Origin: Gelidibacter mesophilus DSM 14095 | Lineage (GTDB): Bacteria; Bacteroidota; Bacteroidia; Flavobacteriales; Flavobacteriaceae | NCBI RefSeq assembly: GCF_000423005.1 | Contig: NZ_AUHD01000004.1 | Span: 372,001 to 436,000, forward strand | DNA length: 64,000 nucleotides | Reading direction: 5' to 3' | Shown here: in pieces, positions 27,726-37,324 of the stretch | How the letters are laid out: each line of letters opens with the position of its first letter | How positions within the stretch are numbered: position 1 is the first letter of the stretch | Notes under the pieces: generated by a model | Database searches by the model: none | Told to the model about the DNA's origin: nothing | What the model saw: the letters and a program-made list of their open reading frames with translations, nothing else | Position numbers and translations under genes: made by a program

Positions 27726-28154
27726 ATGTTTAGCAAAGAAGACTCAAGAAAATTAAGAGAAGAATTTTGGATCAGTTTTGGCAAATCGTTTCCTAGAAAG
27801 TGGATTTTATATGATACCAAACTCAAAGGTTTTGCCTTTAAATTTCACTTTGACACCAAATCGGCCTTGGTAACTTTAGATCTTGAAGATGATTTGGAAA
27901 ACAGAATCAAATTTTGGGATAAGCTCCAATCGCTAAAAACTATTCTAACAGATGAATTTCTACCAGAAGTCATTTTTGAAGAGGAATATTTTCTAGAAAA
28001 CGGAAAAGAAATTTCTAGGATTTATGTGCTCTTAGATCAAAAAGTATCCATTCATAATAAAAACACGTGGAGGGATGTCATGGAGTTTTTTGTTGAGAAG
28101 ATGACTTTGTTTGAAGCGTTTTTCGAAGATTATCAGGCTTTCATTGATTCGTAA
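27726..28154 (+). CDS. DUF4268 domain protein
   Basis: The 142-residue protein matches DUF4268: MFSKEDSRKLREEFWISFGKSF at the start, then LVTLDLEDDLENRIKFWDKLQSLK and a C-terminal WRDVMEFFVEKMTLFEAFFEDYQAFI. In other bacteria DUF4268 can be the C-terminal part of restriction-like proteins, but this free-standing form is common in Flavobacteria and has no such partner here. The ATG at 27726 was chosen; a TTG three codons upstream is possible. Confidence 0.82.
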   Translation: MFSKEDSRKLREEFWISFGKSFPRKWILYDTKLKGFAFKFHFDTKSALVTLDLEDDLENRIKFWDKLQSLKTILTDEFLPEVIFEEEYFLENGKEISRIYVLLDQKVSIHNKNTWRDVMEFFVEKMTLFEAFFEDYQAFIDS

Positions 28155-28311
28155 TTTAACGATTCTCAATACCCAGTTACAACCGAAAATTGATAAGGTT
28201 AATTTTGAGTTAGATTTAAAAACTCTAGTGTATGCAGTTTTTTCAACACCTGACTTGCCCATCTCTAAGATTTTATCGATATTGTTAACATACACTAAAA
28301 CCTAGTAAAAT

Positions 28312-29124
28312 ATGATTATTGACGTCCATACCCACATTAATAACTACCATGAAGATCGTGTTGTTTCCATTGAGGATAGTCTCGACCTTTTAACAAAAAC
28401 CATGGCGGAGAATAAAGTAGATTATTCACTGGTATTGTCGTCCTACAAAGTAAATGAACACAGACCTAGCACCACAAAAGTAGTGGAGGCCATAAGCAAT
28501 AGAAACAATCTTGGCGTGGTTGCTGGTGTAAGTTATTTGAATTATAATTATAGAGATTTACGTGAGCTCAGTGAGTTTCTTGATGCCGGACTTATTAAAG
28601 GCCTGAAATTCTATCCAGGTTATGAACCTTTTTACCCAAATGATATCAGGTTTAAAGTGATGTATGATATGGCCATTGAGTTTGATGTTCCGGTGATGTT
28701 CCATTCTGGAGACACCTACGCTCCTACTGGGAAAATCAAATACTCCCATCCCATTCACCTCGATGACCTAGCTGTAGATTATCCCGATTTAAAAATTGTG
28801 ATCTGCCATGTGGGAAATCCGTGGATTAAGGATTGTATGGAGGTTGTTTATAAGAACAAAAACGTGCATGCTGATATTTCCGGTTTGGTTTTAGGCGATT
28901 TCTCAGATAAGTTTGAACGCTATATGAAAAAGGAAATCGAAGAAATGATTATTTATGCAGGCGATCCCAAATATCTCTTATATGGCACAGATTGGCCTAT
29001 CAGCAATATGAAATCCTATCTCAAGTTCATGGATCAATTGGAGTTGGACGATGATAAGAAAGAGTTGATTATGTGGAAGAATGCCGCCGATCTCTTTAAA
29101 ATTGATGTCAGCAAATTGAAATAA
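28312..29124 (+). CDS. Amidohydrolase family protein (metal-dependent TIM-barrel hydrolase)
   Basis: The 270-residue protein has the amidohydrolase-2 metal and catalytic pattern: HTH in IIDVHTHINNYH at the N terminus, a histidine in VPVMFHSGDTY, another in LKIVICHVGNPW, and the aspartate of LLYGTDWPISN. Such enzymes are hydrolases or decarboxylases with a zinc or manganese centre. The substrate cannot be told. It stands alone, converging with the hemolysin III gene (6 bases between the stops). Confidence 0.87.
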   Translation: MIIDVHTHINNYHEDRVVSIEDSLDLLTKTMAENKVDYSLVLSSYKVNEHRPSTTKVVEAISNRNNLGVVAGVSYLNYNYRDLRELSEFLDAGLIKGLKFYPGYEPFYPNDIRFKVMYDMAIEFDVPVMFHSGDTYAPTGKIKYSHPIHLDDLAVDYPDLKIVICHVGNPWIKDCMEVVYKNKNVHADISGLVLGDFSDKFERYMKKEIEEMIIYAGDPKYLLYGTDWPISNMKSYLKFMDQLELDDDKKELIMWKNAADLFKIDVSKLK

Positions 29125-29130
29125 GCAAGA

Positions 29131-29757
29131 CTACAGAATATACAAGAAAATCATCAAATAATGGCAAATTGCACCTCCCAGCACGAATAAATGCCATATA
29201 ACATGATTATAAGGGATTTTATGCACGGCATAAAAAATGATTCCGATGGTATAAAATGCACCTCCTGCAATAAACAAAACCAGACCATTGGGCCCAATCA
29301 ACTCTGAGAGGTTTGTAAAATCAAAAATAATCAACCAGCCCATCACCAGATATAATAATGTTGAAACCACCTCAAATTTTCCGGTGAAGAACAATTTGAG
29401 AATGAGTCCGAAACCCGCTATCGCCCACACACTCCAAAATAATGGCCATCCCAAACTATTATTGAGCGCAATTAAAGTAACTGGCGTATAAGTTCCCGCA
29501 ATTAAAAGATAAATGCTAATATGGTCTATAATCCTAAAATAGTGTTTTCGTTTTTCGCCCGATACAGAATGGTAAATAGCAGATGCCGAAAATAAAATAA
29601 TTATAGAAATACCGTAGACAAGTACGGCAAATAAGCTCCAGTCGGCTTTATGTTCTTTATAACTGACCAATAATACTAAGCCTGCAATTCCTAAAATAGC
29701 ACCAAAGCCATGGGTCCAAGCGTTTAATTTTTCTTCAAATTCTGATTGGATGCGCAT
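29131..29757 (-). CDS. Hemolysin III family (PAQR) membrane protein
   Basis: The 208-residue protein has seven membrane segments and the conserved opening EEKLNAWTHGFGAILGIAGLVLLV, then SASAIYHSV, IIDHISIYLLIAGTYTPV and a C-terminal NHVIWHLFVLGGAICHYL, the metal-ligand histidine and aspartate set of the PAQR/HlyIII family. The bacterial role is unclear despite the name; these proteins are thought to be membrane hydrolases. Start and stop overlap with the DUF4294 gene upstream by 1 base. Confidence 0.9.
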   Translation of the reverse strand: MRIQSEFEEKLNAWTHGFGAILGIAGLVLLVSYKEHKADWSLFAVLVYGISIIILFSASAIYHSVSGEKRKHYFRIIDHISIYLLIAGTYTPVTLIALNNSLGWPLFWSVWAIAGFGLILKLFFTGKFEVVSTLLYLVMGWLIIFDFTNLSELIGPNGLVLFIAGGAFYTIGIIFYAVHKIPYNHVIWHLFVLGGAICHYLMIFLYIL

Positions 29758-30434
29758 TATTGTTTTATGGATTTAACGGCCCACTTATCAGTAAGCTCAA
29801 AATAATCGATTGGAAACGCAGATTTTTGACGTTCCAATTGGCGACTCTGAAAAGCACGTTCCAAGATATCTTCAATTTGATAATCTTCACTGACATCTAA
29901 AGGATTAAACTCTGCTTTCAATGAAATATCAAAAACCCGTGCCGTATTATTAAACCAAAATGCGCGCCAACCACTCCGCAATTCCTGTATCAATTGGAAG
30001 GTTGTTTTTCCTGTTTGTCTGTGAATTAATTTAACCAAAATCTGGCCTTCTGTACGCGTGAGCTTTTTAAGTTCAGCCGAAAATTCCTCCTCAATGTACT
30101 TTTGGATAATTTTAGAATATCTACGCTTATCACTTTTACGATCCAAAGTTTCCAAACGCTGATTAAGATCAACTAAACGTTCAGCCGCCAATTTCGCATA
30201 GGGATACACTTTTATGGTTTTTCTTTTTAAAATCAAATAACGAATTCGATCTTCTTTGCTATCAAATTTCAATCTGTTGAGCACAACCACAGCATCTAAA
30301 TCTATGATGGACACCGGAATAGAATCGCCATCAATATAATAATATTCCACAGCAGTCGAATCTTGCTCTACAGGCTCAACTTGAGCGAGCAGTAAAAAGG
30401 GTAAAAAAATAAATATGTAGGTAATCAACTTCAT
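29757..30434 (-). CDS. DUF4294 domain protein, secreted
   Basis: The 225-residue protein has a signal peptide (MKLITYIFIFLPFLLLAQ) and matches DUF4294: YYYIDGDSIPVSIIDLDAVVVLNRLKF, YPYAKLAAERLVDLNQRLETLDRKSDKRRYSKIIQKYIEEEF broken across the central helix, and the region KLIHRQTGKTTFQLIQELRSGWRAFWFNNTARVF. Function unknown, probably periplasmic. The gene is divergent from the M42 peptidase, a frequent arrangement in Flavobacteria, and overlaps hemolysin III by 1 base. Confidence 0.82.
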   Translation of the reverse strand: MKLITYIFIFLPFLLLAQVEPVEQDSTAVEYYYIDGDSIPVSIIDLDAVVVLNRLKFDSKEDRIRYLILKRKTIKVYPYAKLAAERLVDLNQRLETLDRKSDKRRYSKIIQKYIEEEFSAELKKLTRTEGQILVKLIHRQTGKTTFQLIQELRSGWRAFWFNNTARVFDISLKAEFNPLDVSEDYQIEDILERAFQSRQLERQKSAFPIDYFELTDKWAVKSIKQ

Positions 30435-30534
30435 TGGTGCAATAGCGCTAAAATCATTCCAAAATTAAGAATTTACATATGCAATAACCTTAAAATCCTA
30501 TTAATATTATTAATTTTAGAGAAAATATTTACCC

Positions 30535-31626
30535 ATGGCAAAAAAGAACATTTTAGACAATAAATCATTGGAGTTTTTAGAAAACTATTTAAATAATGCA
30601 TCCCCTACAGGATACGAATGGACCGGACAGAAATTATGGATGGACTATCTTAAACCTTATGTAGATGAATTTATTACAGATACTTACGGCACCGCAGTTG
30701 GTGTCATCAATCCAGACGCTAAATATAAAGTAGTCATTGAAGGGCATGCTGATGAAATCTCGTGGTATGTCAATTATATTACAGATAATGGCCTCATATA
30801 CGTGATTAGAAATGGTGGCAGCGACCACCAAATCGCGCCTAGTAAAATTGTAAATATCCATACCAAAAATGGGATTGTAAAAGGTGTTTTTGGATGGCCA
30901 GCAATACACACGCGTGACAAATCAAAAGAAGAAACGCCTAAAATTGAAAATATCACCATTGATGTTGGCGCCAAGAACAAGGAGGAAGTTGAGAAAATGG
31001 GCGTTCATGTGGGATGTGTCATTACGTATCCAGATACCTTCCACATTTTAAATAACGATAAATTTGTTTGTCGTGCACTCGACAACCGAATTGGCGGCTT
31101 TATGATTGCCCAAGTTGCGCGATTGTTGCACGAAAATAAAAAGAAATTGCCTTTCGGATTATATATCACAAACTCCGTTCAGGAAGAAATTGGATTGCGC
31201 GGTGCTGAAATGATTGCAGAACGCATCAAACCAAACGTAGCGATTGTTACTGATGTGACACATGACACTACAACACCTATGATCGACAAGAAAAAAGAAG
31301 GCCACTTAGAGCTAGGTTTAGGACCCGTTGTGGCCTATGCTCCTGCCGTTCAACAAAAATTAAGAGATTTAATTACAGAAACTGCCGAAGCCCATAAAAT
31401 TCCATTCCAACGTTCGGCGTGCTCTAGAGCTACCGGTACGGATACGGACGCCTTTGCTTACAGTGGTATGGGTGTGGCAAGTGCTTTGATTTCATTGCCA
31501 TTGCGATACATGCACACCACAGTGGAAATGGTTCATAGGGATGATGTGGAAAACGTGATCAAATTAATATATGAATCTCTCTTGACCATTAAGGAAAACG
31601 ACACATTCAGTTATTTTGATAAATAA
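30535..31626 (+). CDS. M42 family metallopeptidase (glutamyl-aminopeptidase/endoglucanase-like)
   Basis: The 363-residue cytoplasmic peptidase shows the two-metal set of M42: His71 and Asp73 in EGHADEI, Asp183 in RALDNRIGG, Glu217-Glu218 in SVQEEIGLRG, Asp240 in VTDVTHD and the late histidine in RYMHTTVEMVH. M42 enzymes are large tetrahedral (TET) aminopeptidases that trim peptides. Length is typical. The class V aminotransferase start overlaps its stop by 1 base (TAATG), so an operon is likely. Confidence 0.92.
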   Translation: MAKKNILDNKSLEFLENYLNNASPTGYEWTGQKLWMDYLKPYVDEFITDTYGTAVGVINPDAKYKVVIEGHADEISWYVNYITDNGLIYVIRNGGSDHQIAPSKIVNIHTKNGIVKGVFGWPAIHTRDKSKEETPKIENITIDVGAKNKEEVEKMGVHVGCVITYPDTFHILNNDKFVCRALDNRIGGFMIAQVARLLHENKKKLPFGLYITNSVQEEIGLRGAEMIAERIKPNVAIVTDVTHDTTTPMIDKKKEGHLELGLGPVVAYAPAVQQKLRDLITETAEAHKIPFQRSACSRATGTDTDAFAYSGMGVASALISLPLRYMHTTVEMVHRDDVENVIKLIYESLLTIKENDTFSYFDK

Positions 31627-32789
31627 TGGACACATCACTACAAAAGGATTTGTTTGATGTTCCAGAAGACATCTGCTATTTAAACACGGCGAGTTTATCG
31701 CCGTCGTTTAAAGCAGTGGAAACCGCTGGAATTGAAGCGGTACTTCAAAAGAGCAGACCCTATCTCATTCCATATTCTGATTTCTTTGAACCTGTTATCG
31801 AGTTAAAGAAAAGATTTGCTAAAATAATAGAAACAGATGATTATGAGCGAATTGCAAGCATTCCTTCGGTGTCTTACGGCATTGCTGCGGCAGCAAAAAA
31901 CATCACCTTGAAACCAGGAGATACAGTGGTAGTCATGCAGGAACAATTCCCCAGCAATTATTATTCTTGGAAGAAATTAACCGACACCTATCAAGCACAT
32001 CTAAAGATAGTTGAAGCGCCAAAAACAAAATCCATGAGTGGAAACTTATGGAATGAAGCTATTTTAGAAGCTATTGATGATGCCACTGCGGTAGTTGCCA
32101 TGGGACATATTCATTGGTCTAGTGGCGCCTTGTTCGACTTAAAAGCAATTAGGGCAAAAACAAAACAACACAAGGCGTTGCTGATCATTGATGGCAGCCA
32201 ATCTGTTGGCGCCTTACCTTTTTCAGTGAATGAAATCCAACCTGATGCTTTGATTTGTGCCGGCTACAAATGGCTTTTCGGTCCTTATGGCTGCGGCTAT
32301 GCCTATTTTGGATCTTATTTTGATCAGGGCGAACCTTTGGAAGAAAATTGGACCAATCGCCGGGACAGCCATATCCTACCAGATTTAACCCAATACCAAT
32401 CACAATACAAACCTGTCGCCAACAGATATATGATGGGAGAAAGCGGCAGCTTTATCCATGTAAAAATGCAATTGGAAGCTTTAAGGCAAGTTATTGCTTG
32501 GACACCTAAAGCAGTTCAGGAGCATTGTAAGAAAATTTCGGCAAACGCTGTTAACGATTTGCGGAATCTAGGCTGTGCTATTGAAGATGACAACCATAGA
32601 AGCCACCATCTTTTCGGGCTCAAATTACCTGAAACCGTTGATATTAAATCATTTAAACAAGCACTTTATAAAAACAACATATTCGTTTCATTCAGAGGTG
32701 TTTACGTACGACTATCTTGTCATTTTTTTAATACTGATAAAGATTTTGAGAAATTTGTCGACTGTTTAAAATCACAGATACGCTTATGA
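31626..32789 (+). CDS. Class V PLP-dependent aminotransferase
   Basis: The 387-residue enzyme has the class V fold: CYLNTASLSPSFKAVETAG at the N terminus, GHIHWSSGALFDLKAI, the aspartate motif LLIIDGSQSVGALPF and the PLP lysine in ALICAGYKWLFGPYGCGYAY. Missing the mobile cysteine loop of cysteine desulfurases, it is rather kynureninase- or isopenicillin-epimerase-like; the substrate is unknown. It overlaps the M42 peptidase (1 base) and the Nudix gene (4 bases). Confidence 0.87.
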   Translation: MDTSLQKDLFDVPEDICYLNTASLSPSFKAVETAGIEAVLQKSRPYLIPYSDFFEPVIELKKRFAKIIETDDYERIASIPSVSYGIAAAAKNITLKPGDTVVVMQEQFPSNYYSWKKLTDTYQAHLKIVEAPKTKSMSGNLWNEAILEAIDDATAVVAMGHIHWSSGALFDLKAIRAKTKQHKALLIIDGSQSVGALPFSVNEIQPDALICAGYKWLFGPYGCGYAYFGSYFDQGEPLEENWTNRRDSHILPDLTQYQSQYKPVANRYMMGESGSFIHVKMQLEALRQVIAWTPKAVQEHCKKISANAVNDLRNLGCAIEDDNHRSHHLFGLKLPETVDIKSFKQALYKNNIFVSFRGVYVRLSCHFFNTDKDFEKFVDCLKSQIRL

Positions 32790-33343
32790 AGCAGGAAGAA
32801 AATATCGCTGTTTTAAATGCAGATGGCTCACCTACCGGTGTAACCTGTTTAAAATCTGAAATTCATAAAAAAGGCTATTATCATGATACCGCCCATGTCT
32901 GGCTTTATAATGACCATGCCGAAATATTATTGGCACAACGCGCGGCTTCGAAAACTATCTATCCTTTATTATGGGATGTTTCAGTAGCTGGGCATGTTGA
33001 TGCCGGTGAAACCATTACACAGGCAGCCATCAGGGAAACCAAAGAAGAAATTGGTATTGAAATCCGCGAAAATGACTTAGATAAAATTGGCGTTTATGAC
33101 TGTTTTCAAAGCTATACAAATGGCATAGTCGACAATGAGTTTCACCATACCTTTGTTATGAAAACTGGTCTCAAGTTAAGTGATCTCAAAATAGATAAAA
33201 ATGAGGTGGGACAGGTGAAGTTTGTGAGTATTCCTGAGTTTCGTAACCTTTTGAAAGAAAGTGATTTTAACGGGCATTTTATTAAAAATAATACGCCATA
33301 TTATCTTGAGGTTATTGAAGCCATCACACATAGACTACACTAA
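32786..33343 (+). CDS. Nudix hydrolase (IDI-like group)
   Basis: The 185-residue protein carries a complete Nudix box, GHVDAGETITQAAIRETKEEIGI, in two halves (GHVDAGE and REtKEEiG), preceded by VWLYNDHAEILLAQRAASKTIYPLLWDVSVA. It resembles isopentenyl-diphosphate isomerase-like Nudix proteins but most in this group are nucleotide-sugar or other diphosphate hydrolases. It starts 4 bases inside the aminotransferase gene (ATGA). Confidence 0.87.
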   Translation: MKQEENIAVLNADGSPTGVTCLKSEIHKKGYYHDTAHVWLYNDHAEILLAQRAASKTIYPLLWDVSVAGHVDAGETITQAAIRETKEEIGIEIRENDLDKIGVYDCFQSYTNGIVDNEFHHTFVMKTGLKLSDLKIDKNEVGQVKFVSIPEFRNLLKESDFNGHFIKNNTPYYLEVIEAITHRLH

Positions 33344-33353
33344 TTAACGAGAT

Positions 33354-34040
33354 ATGACCTTATTCTTGCTTGCCATCGCTCCTGTATTCATTGTCATTTT
33401 TTATATTTTTATAAATGACAAATATGAAAAAGAACCGAAAAGACTGCTTGTTCAGAATTTTCTGCTGGGCGCTATTGTCAGCATTATCATTACCACCCTG
33501 CTTTATGTCATTATAGAAATTCCGCTTCCTTTAAAAAACCATGAAAGTGTTTTTGAACAATTTATCAAAGCGTTTTTTGTGGTGGGTCTGACCGAGGAAT
33601 TCAGCAAGTATATCATCATCCGCTATTATTCCCAACCTCATGAAGAATATAACGAACCTTATGACGGAATCGTTTATGCTGTTATGGTTTCTATGGGCTT
33701 TGCGGCCACTGAAAATATTATGTATGTGCTTCAGGGCGGAATGGAAATAGCCATAATTAGGGCTTTTACAGCCGTTCCTGCACATGCTACCTTCGCAATC
33801 CTTATGGGCTACTTTATGGGGAAAGCGAAATTCTCAAATAATAGAGTCATTTTAAATTTGACTGGACTTTTCCTTGCCGTTCTGTTTCATGGTGCTTATG
33901 ATTTTTTCCTGTTCATTGATTTTATTCCAGGAATCTGGATAGGTGCTTTTATCTCTCTTCTGATTGGAATTGTATTGGCGCGCAAGGCCATCAGAAAACA
34001 CCAGCTCAATTCGCATTTCAATATTCACAAAGAGCGCTGA
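33354..34040 (+). CDS. PrsW-family intramembrane metalloprotease
   Basis: The 228-residue protein has about seven membrane segments and PrsW motifs: the glutamate pair in VGLTEEFSKYI, FAATENIMYV, the histidine in AVPAHATFAILMGYF and HGAYDFFLF near the end. PrsW proteins are CAAX-related membrane proteases; in Bacillus the namesake cleaves an anti-sigma factor. No such target is visible here. It follows the Nudix gene by 10 bases. Confidence 0.87.
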   Translation: MTLFLLAIAPVFIVIFYIFINDKYEKEPKRLLVQNFLLGAIVSIIITTLLYVIIEIPLPLKNHESVFEQFIKAFFVVGLTEEFSKYIIIRYYSQPHEEYNEPYDGIVYAVMVSMGFAATENIMYVLQGGMEIAIIRAFTAVPAHATFAILMGYFMGKAKFSNNRVILNLTGLFLAVLFHGAYDFFLFIDFIPGIWIGAFISLLIGIVLARKAIRKHQLNSHFNIHKER

Positions 34041-34091
34041 AATAATGAGTGTTTCGGCTCAATTGCAGTTTATTTGCTTAATTTTATCGGA

Positions 34092-36011
34092 ATGAAAAAT
34101 ACCATTGCTGAACGAATTTCAGATTTTATAAAGAACTTCCCTCCTTTTGACCAACTTTCAAAAGGAGATTTATACGCCATTACCAAGGAAGTCACTATCA
34201 CCTACCTCGAGAAGGACAAAAATGTTTATGTTGAAGGTGAAGTCCCTCACGACAGGTTCTACATGATCCATAAAGGCGCCATTGCACTCAAAAAAGTTAT
34301 CAATTCAAAACAGGAAACGATAGATCGTTTAGATGAAGGTGATATTTTTGGCCTCAGGCCGCTTTTTGCCAAAGAAAATTATGCAACGGATGCGGTCACC
34401 GAAGAAGAAAGCATCCTCTACAGCATTCCTTTGGCTACTTTTAAGCCTTTGATCAGCCAAAACAAGGATATTGTGGACTTTCTCATTGAAAGCTTTGCTT
34501 CCAATACTGAAAATCCGTTTTCAAAAGAATTGCATGGCACTTTGATTGATCATCGTTTGGATCTTGTTGCAAATGACAAGGAACTTTTTGAACTGCAGCC
34601 TGTGCGCTATACCAAAAAAGTAATTACTGCCAAAGGAGAGACCAAAATAAAGGACATTGGACAACTCATGAAGCGACACCGCATTGGATCCATCATCATA
34701 GAAAATGATCATGTTCCAGTTGGGATTGTAACAGATGCCGATTTACGAAATAAGGTCATCACTGGAGAACATACCATTGAAGACAGTGCAAGCCAGATTA
34801 TGAGCACACCTGTTTTGTGCTATCCCAAAAGCGTGTCTATTAGCCAGGCACAGCTCACCATGATGAAACACCATGTGAGCCACTTATGTGTTACAGAAGA
34901 TGGTACACCAAACTCAAAAATCATAGGTGTTATTTCTCAACAGGACATCACTGTGATGCGCGGCAGCAATCCAACGGTTTTAATGAAAGCCATTAAGCGT
35001 TCCAAGTCCACTAAAGAATTAAAGCATATTCGCAAAAGAATCATGGTGCTTCTGGAGGGTTTCATGGAACAAAATATTCCATTGACCCAAACCAGTAAAA
35101 TAATTTTTGAATTGAACGATGCCACCGTTAAGCGCATTATTGAGCGATGCATTCAAAAAATGGACAGACAACCTCCTGTCAGTTTTGCTTGGATGTCTTT
35201 TGGCAGCCAAGGCCGTAAGGAGCAATTGCTGCATACGGATCAGGATAATGGGATTGTTTTTGAAAGTGTCAAAGAAAATGAACTGGAAGCGGTCAGGGAT
35301 TATTTCATGTTGCTTGCAAAGAAAATCAATAAGCGATTGAATGCCATTGGCTTTGATTTTTGTCCCGCAGACATTATGGCAAAAAATCCAAAGTGGTGTT
35401 TGGGTTTGGATGAATGGAAACAACAATTCAATCAATGGACGTCGAATACGGGAAATGACGAAATACTCCTGTCTTCTATTTTTTTCGACTTTGATATTAC
35501 CTATGGCGATGCCAATCTCACAAACCACCTGTCTGAGCACATCTTTGAAATCACAAAAAACAATCACTTGTTTTTGTCAAAACTAGCAGCCAGCGCTCTA
35601 AGAAGCGCTTCTCCCCTAGGTTTTTTTAGGCAGTTTTTAGTAGAGCAGGATGGGGCGTATAAAGATTTTTTTGATATTAAAAAACGGGCTATCATGCCAA
35701 TTTCGGATGCTGGCCGTCTTTTTGCACTTTCCAATCACATTAAAAACATAAATAATACAGCGGAAAGGTTTGAGAGAATGGCTGAGCTATTCCCTGAGGA
35801 CAAAGAATTTTACCTATCCTGTTCCTACACTTCCAAAGCACTGCTCAAATTCCGTACAAAACAGGGCCTGCTCCATAATGATGACGGTCGGTTTATCGAA
35901 TTATCAGCATTGACAAAAGAAGAAAAAATGAAATTAAAACGCTGCTTCAAAACCATAGCAAAGGTTCAGGAATTGATCAAACTGAAGTATAACGTCAATA
36001 ACTTTATGTGA
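34092..36011 (+). CDS. cNMP-binding/CBS/DUF294 putative nucleotidyltransferase
   Basis: The 639-residue cytoplasmic protein has a cyclic-nucleotide-binding domain (about 15-130: PFDQLSKGDLYAIT, VPHDRFYMIHKGAIAL, LDEGDIFGLRPLFA), two CBS domains (about 165-295), a DUF294 nucleotidyltransferase-like domain (about 315-455) with FGSQGRKEQLLHTDQDNG (GS and DxD metal motif) and a DUF294_C domain to the end. This is GlnD-like signalling architecture; such proteins are often next to acetate-uptake genes. The ATG at 34092 is preferred to the TTG at 34074. It overlaps the exonuclease gene by 4 bases. Confidence 0.9.
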   Translation: MKNTIAERISDFIKNFPPFDQLSKGDLYAITKEVTITYLEKDKNVYVEGEVPHDRFYMIHKGAIALKKVINSKQETIDRLDEGDIFGLRPLFAKENYATDAVTEEESILYSIPLATFKPLISQNKDIVDFLIESFASNTENPFSKELHGTLIDHRLDLVANDKELFELQPVRYTKKVITAKGETKIKDIGQLMKRHRIGSIIIENDHVPVGIVTDADLRNKVITGEHTIEDSASQIMSTPVLCYPKSVSISQAQLTMMKHHVSHLCVTEDGTPNSKIIGVISQQDITVMRGSNPTVLMKAIKRSKSTKELKHIRKRIMVLLEGFMEQNIPLTQTSKIIFELNDATVKRIIERCIQKMDRQPPVSFAWMSFGSQGRKEQLLHTDQDNGIVFESVKENELEAVRDYFMLLAKKINKRLNAIGFDFCPADIMAKNPKWCLGLDEWKQQFNQWTSNTGNDEILLSSIFFDFDITYGDANLTNHLSEHIFEITKNNHLFLSKLAASALRSASPLGFFRQFLVEQDGAYKDFFDIKKRAIMPISDAGRLFALSNHIKNINNTAERFERMAELFPEDKEFYLSCSYTSKALLKFRTKQGLLHNDDGRFIELSALTKEEKMKLKRCFKTIAKVQELIKLKYNVNNFM

Positions 36012-36679
36012 TGCTTTGGAACTTCAAAAAGAAACAATATCCAGACTATTGGAAAACATACCTTCATCACTTTGAAAAAAAGGAGAAAAAGAAATTAAAT
36101 ACCTCACGATTTGTGTCCTTGGATACGGAAACCACTGGATTTGATTTTTATATAGACCGCATGTTGTCCATTGGCGCGGTATCTATAATTGAGAATAGAA
36201 TCACAGTGGCAGATGCCTTCGAAATTTATTTGGAACAATCTCATTTTAATCCCGAAACTGTTCATATTCATGGAATTCTGCAACATGGGTTTAAAAAAAA
36301 GATTTCGGAAGAAGAAGCCATACAGCAATTTCTGATCTATATAGAAGATGCGGTGTTAATTGCCCATCATGCCGCCTTTGACATTAAGATGATTAACCAA
36401 GCCCTAAACCGAATGGGCTTGCCCAATTTAAAAAATAAGGTCATTGACACCATGGACCTCTATGCAAACACAAGAATTAAGTCGAATTTTATTGATAACC
36501 GCATTCGCTATTCTCTTGATGACATTGCGGAAGCCTATGCCATTAATTTAGAAGATCGGCATACAGCATCTGGCGATGCCCTAATTGCCGCATTTATATT
36601 TTTAAAGACAACAACGATCCTCAAGAAATCAAAAACTTTTAAGTTGGAAGATTATTTTCTAAAATCAAATAGATTTTAA
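36008..36679 (+). CDS. DnaQ-type 3'-5' exonuclease
   Basis: The 223-residue protein is a DEDDh exonuclease: Asp39 and Glu41 in FVSLDTETTGFDFY (Exo I), the aspartate of AHHAAFDIKMINQAL (Exo II) and the His/Asp of RHTASGDALIAA (Exo III). It resembles the proofreading epsilon subunit or PolC exonuclease domain, but is coupled (4-base overlap) to the cNMP/CBS/DUF294 gene, a pairing conserved across many bacteria, so replication proofreading is not implied. Confidence 0.9.
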   Translation: MMLWNFKKKQYPDYWKTYLHHFEKKEKKKLNTSRFVSLDTETTGFDFYIDRMLSIGAVSIIENRITVADAFEIYLEQSHFNPETVHIHGILQHGFKKKISEEEAIQQFLIYIEDAVLIAHHAAFDIKMINQALNRMGLPNLKNKVIDTMDLYANTRIKSNFIDNRIRYSLDDIAEAYAINLEDRHTASGDALIAAFIFLKTTTILKKSKTFKLEDYFLKSNRF

Positions 36680-36727
36680 TATGCTTTCTAAAATTCGTAA
36701 CTTTTCGACCACTTATGATAAAACCCT

Positions 36728-37213
36728 ATGGACACACACTATCAAGTAATACTTAATGGCGCTCAGGAACTTTCAGTTTCCAAGGACGACCTAAATTCTT
36801 TGGATGCCATACAGACATCTCATTTAAAATACCACATACTTCAGAATGCCAAATCTTACCGCGCAGAAATCACAGACCGTAATTTCAACGAAAAAACATA
36901 TAAAGTAAAAATCAACAACACCACTTACAATGTAAACATTCACAATGATTTAGATCAACTTATAAAAGATTTAGGCTTCGAGATTGGCAGCTCTAAAAAA
37001 GTTGATAAAATTTTTGCTCCAATGCCTGGATTAATTCTTGAGATATCCATTAAAGTTGGTGACACAGTTAAGGAAAACGATCCGCTATTAATTCTTGAAG
37101 CCATGAAAATGGAAAATGTGATCAGTTCACCCAGAGAAGGAATTATCAAGTTCATTTCCGCTTTAAAAGGAGATGCGGTTGACAAAAACCAGTTATTGAT
37201 TGAGTTTGAGTAG
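36728..37213 (+). CDS. Biotin carboxyl carrier protein subunit of acyl-CoA carboxylase
   Basis: The 161-residue protein ends in a biotinyl domain (about 92-161) with biotin Lys127 in ILEAMKMENVI and the flanking FAPMPGLILEISIKVGDTVKENDPL. The first 90 residues are a linker and beta domain typical of stand-alone carriers in Bacteroidota. It carries carboxybiotin between the biotin carboxylase and the carboxyltransferase encoded by the next two genes; together they form a complete acyl-CoA (probably propionyl-CoA) carboxylase. Confidence 0.92.
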   Translation: MDTHYQVILNGAQELSVSKDDLNSLDAIQTSHLKYHILQNAKSYRAEITDRNFNEKTYKVKINNTTYNVNIHNDLDQLIKDLGFEIGSSKKVDKIFAPMPGLILEISIKVGDTVKENDPLLILEAMKMENVISSPREGIIKFISALKGDAVDKNQLLIEFE

Positions 37214-37324
37214 ATCCTTGTGATTACAGAAAACAGATCAATAAAGTTTAAAAATTCTTAAAAAAGTGACGAAAAATTAATAGTAATAGTAATAGATTCG
37301 TGAATTTGAGGCAAAAACCAGATA

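Noticed and set aside
27726-28154. DUF4268 gene as part of a restriction or defence system
   Set aside because: DUF4268 occurs as a domain in some restriction-like proteins, but this free-standing copy has no methyltransferase, specificity or nuclease partner nearby that fits.
35019-35567. 182-codon minus-strand frame within the cNMP/CBS/DUF294 gene
   Set aside because: Shadow of a well-supported gene; no recognised domain.
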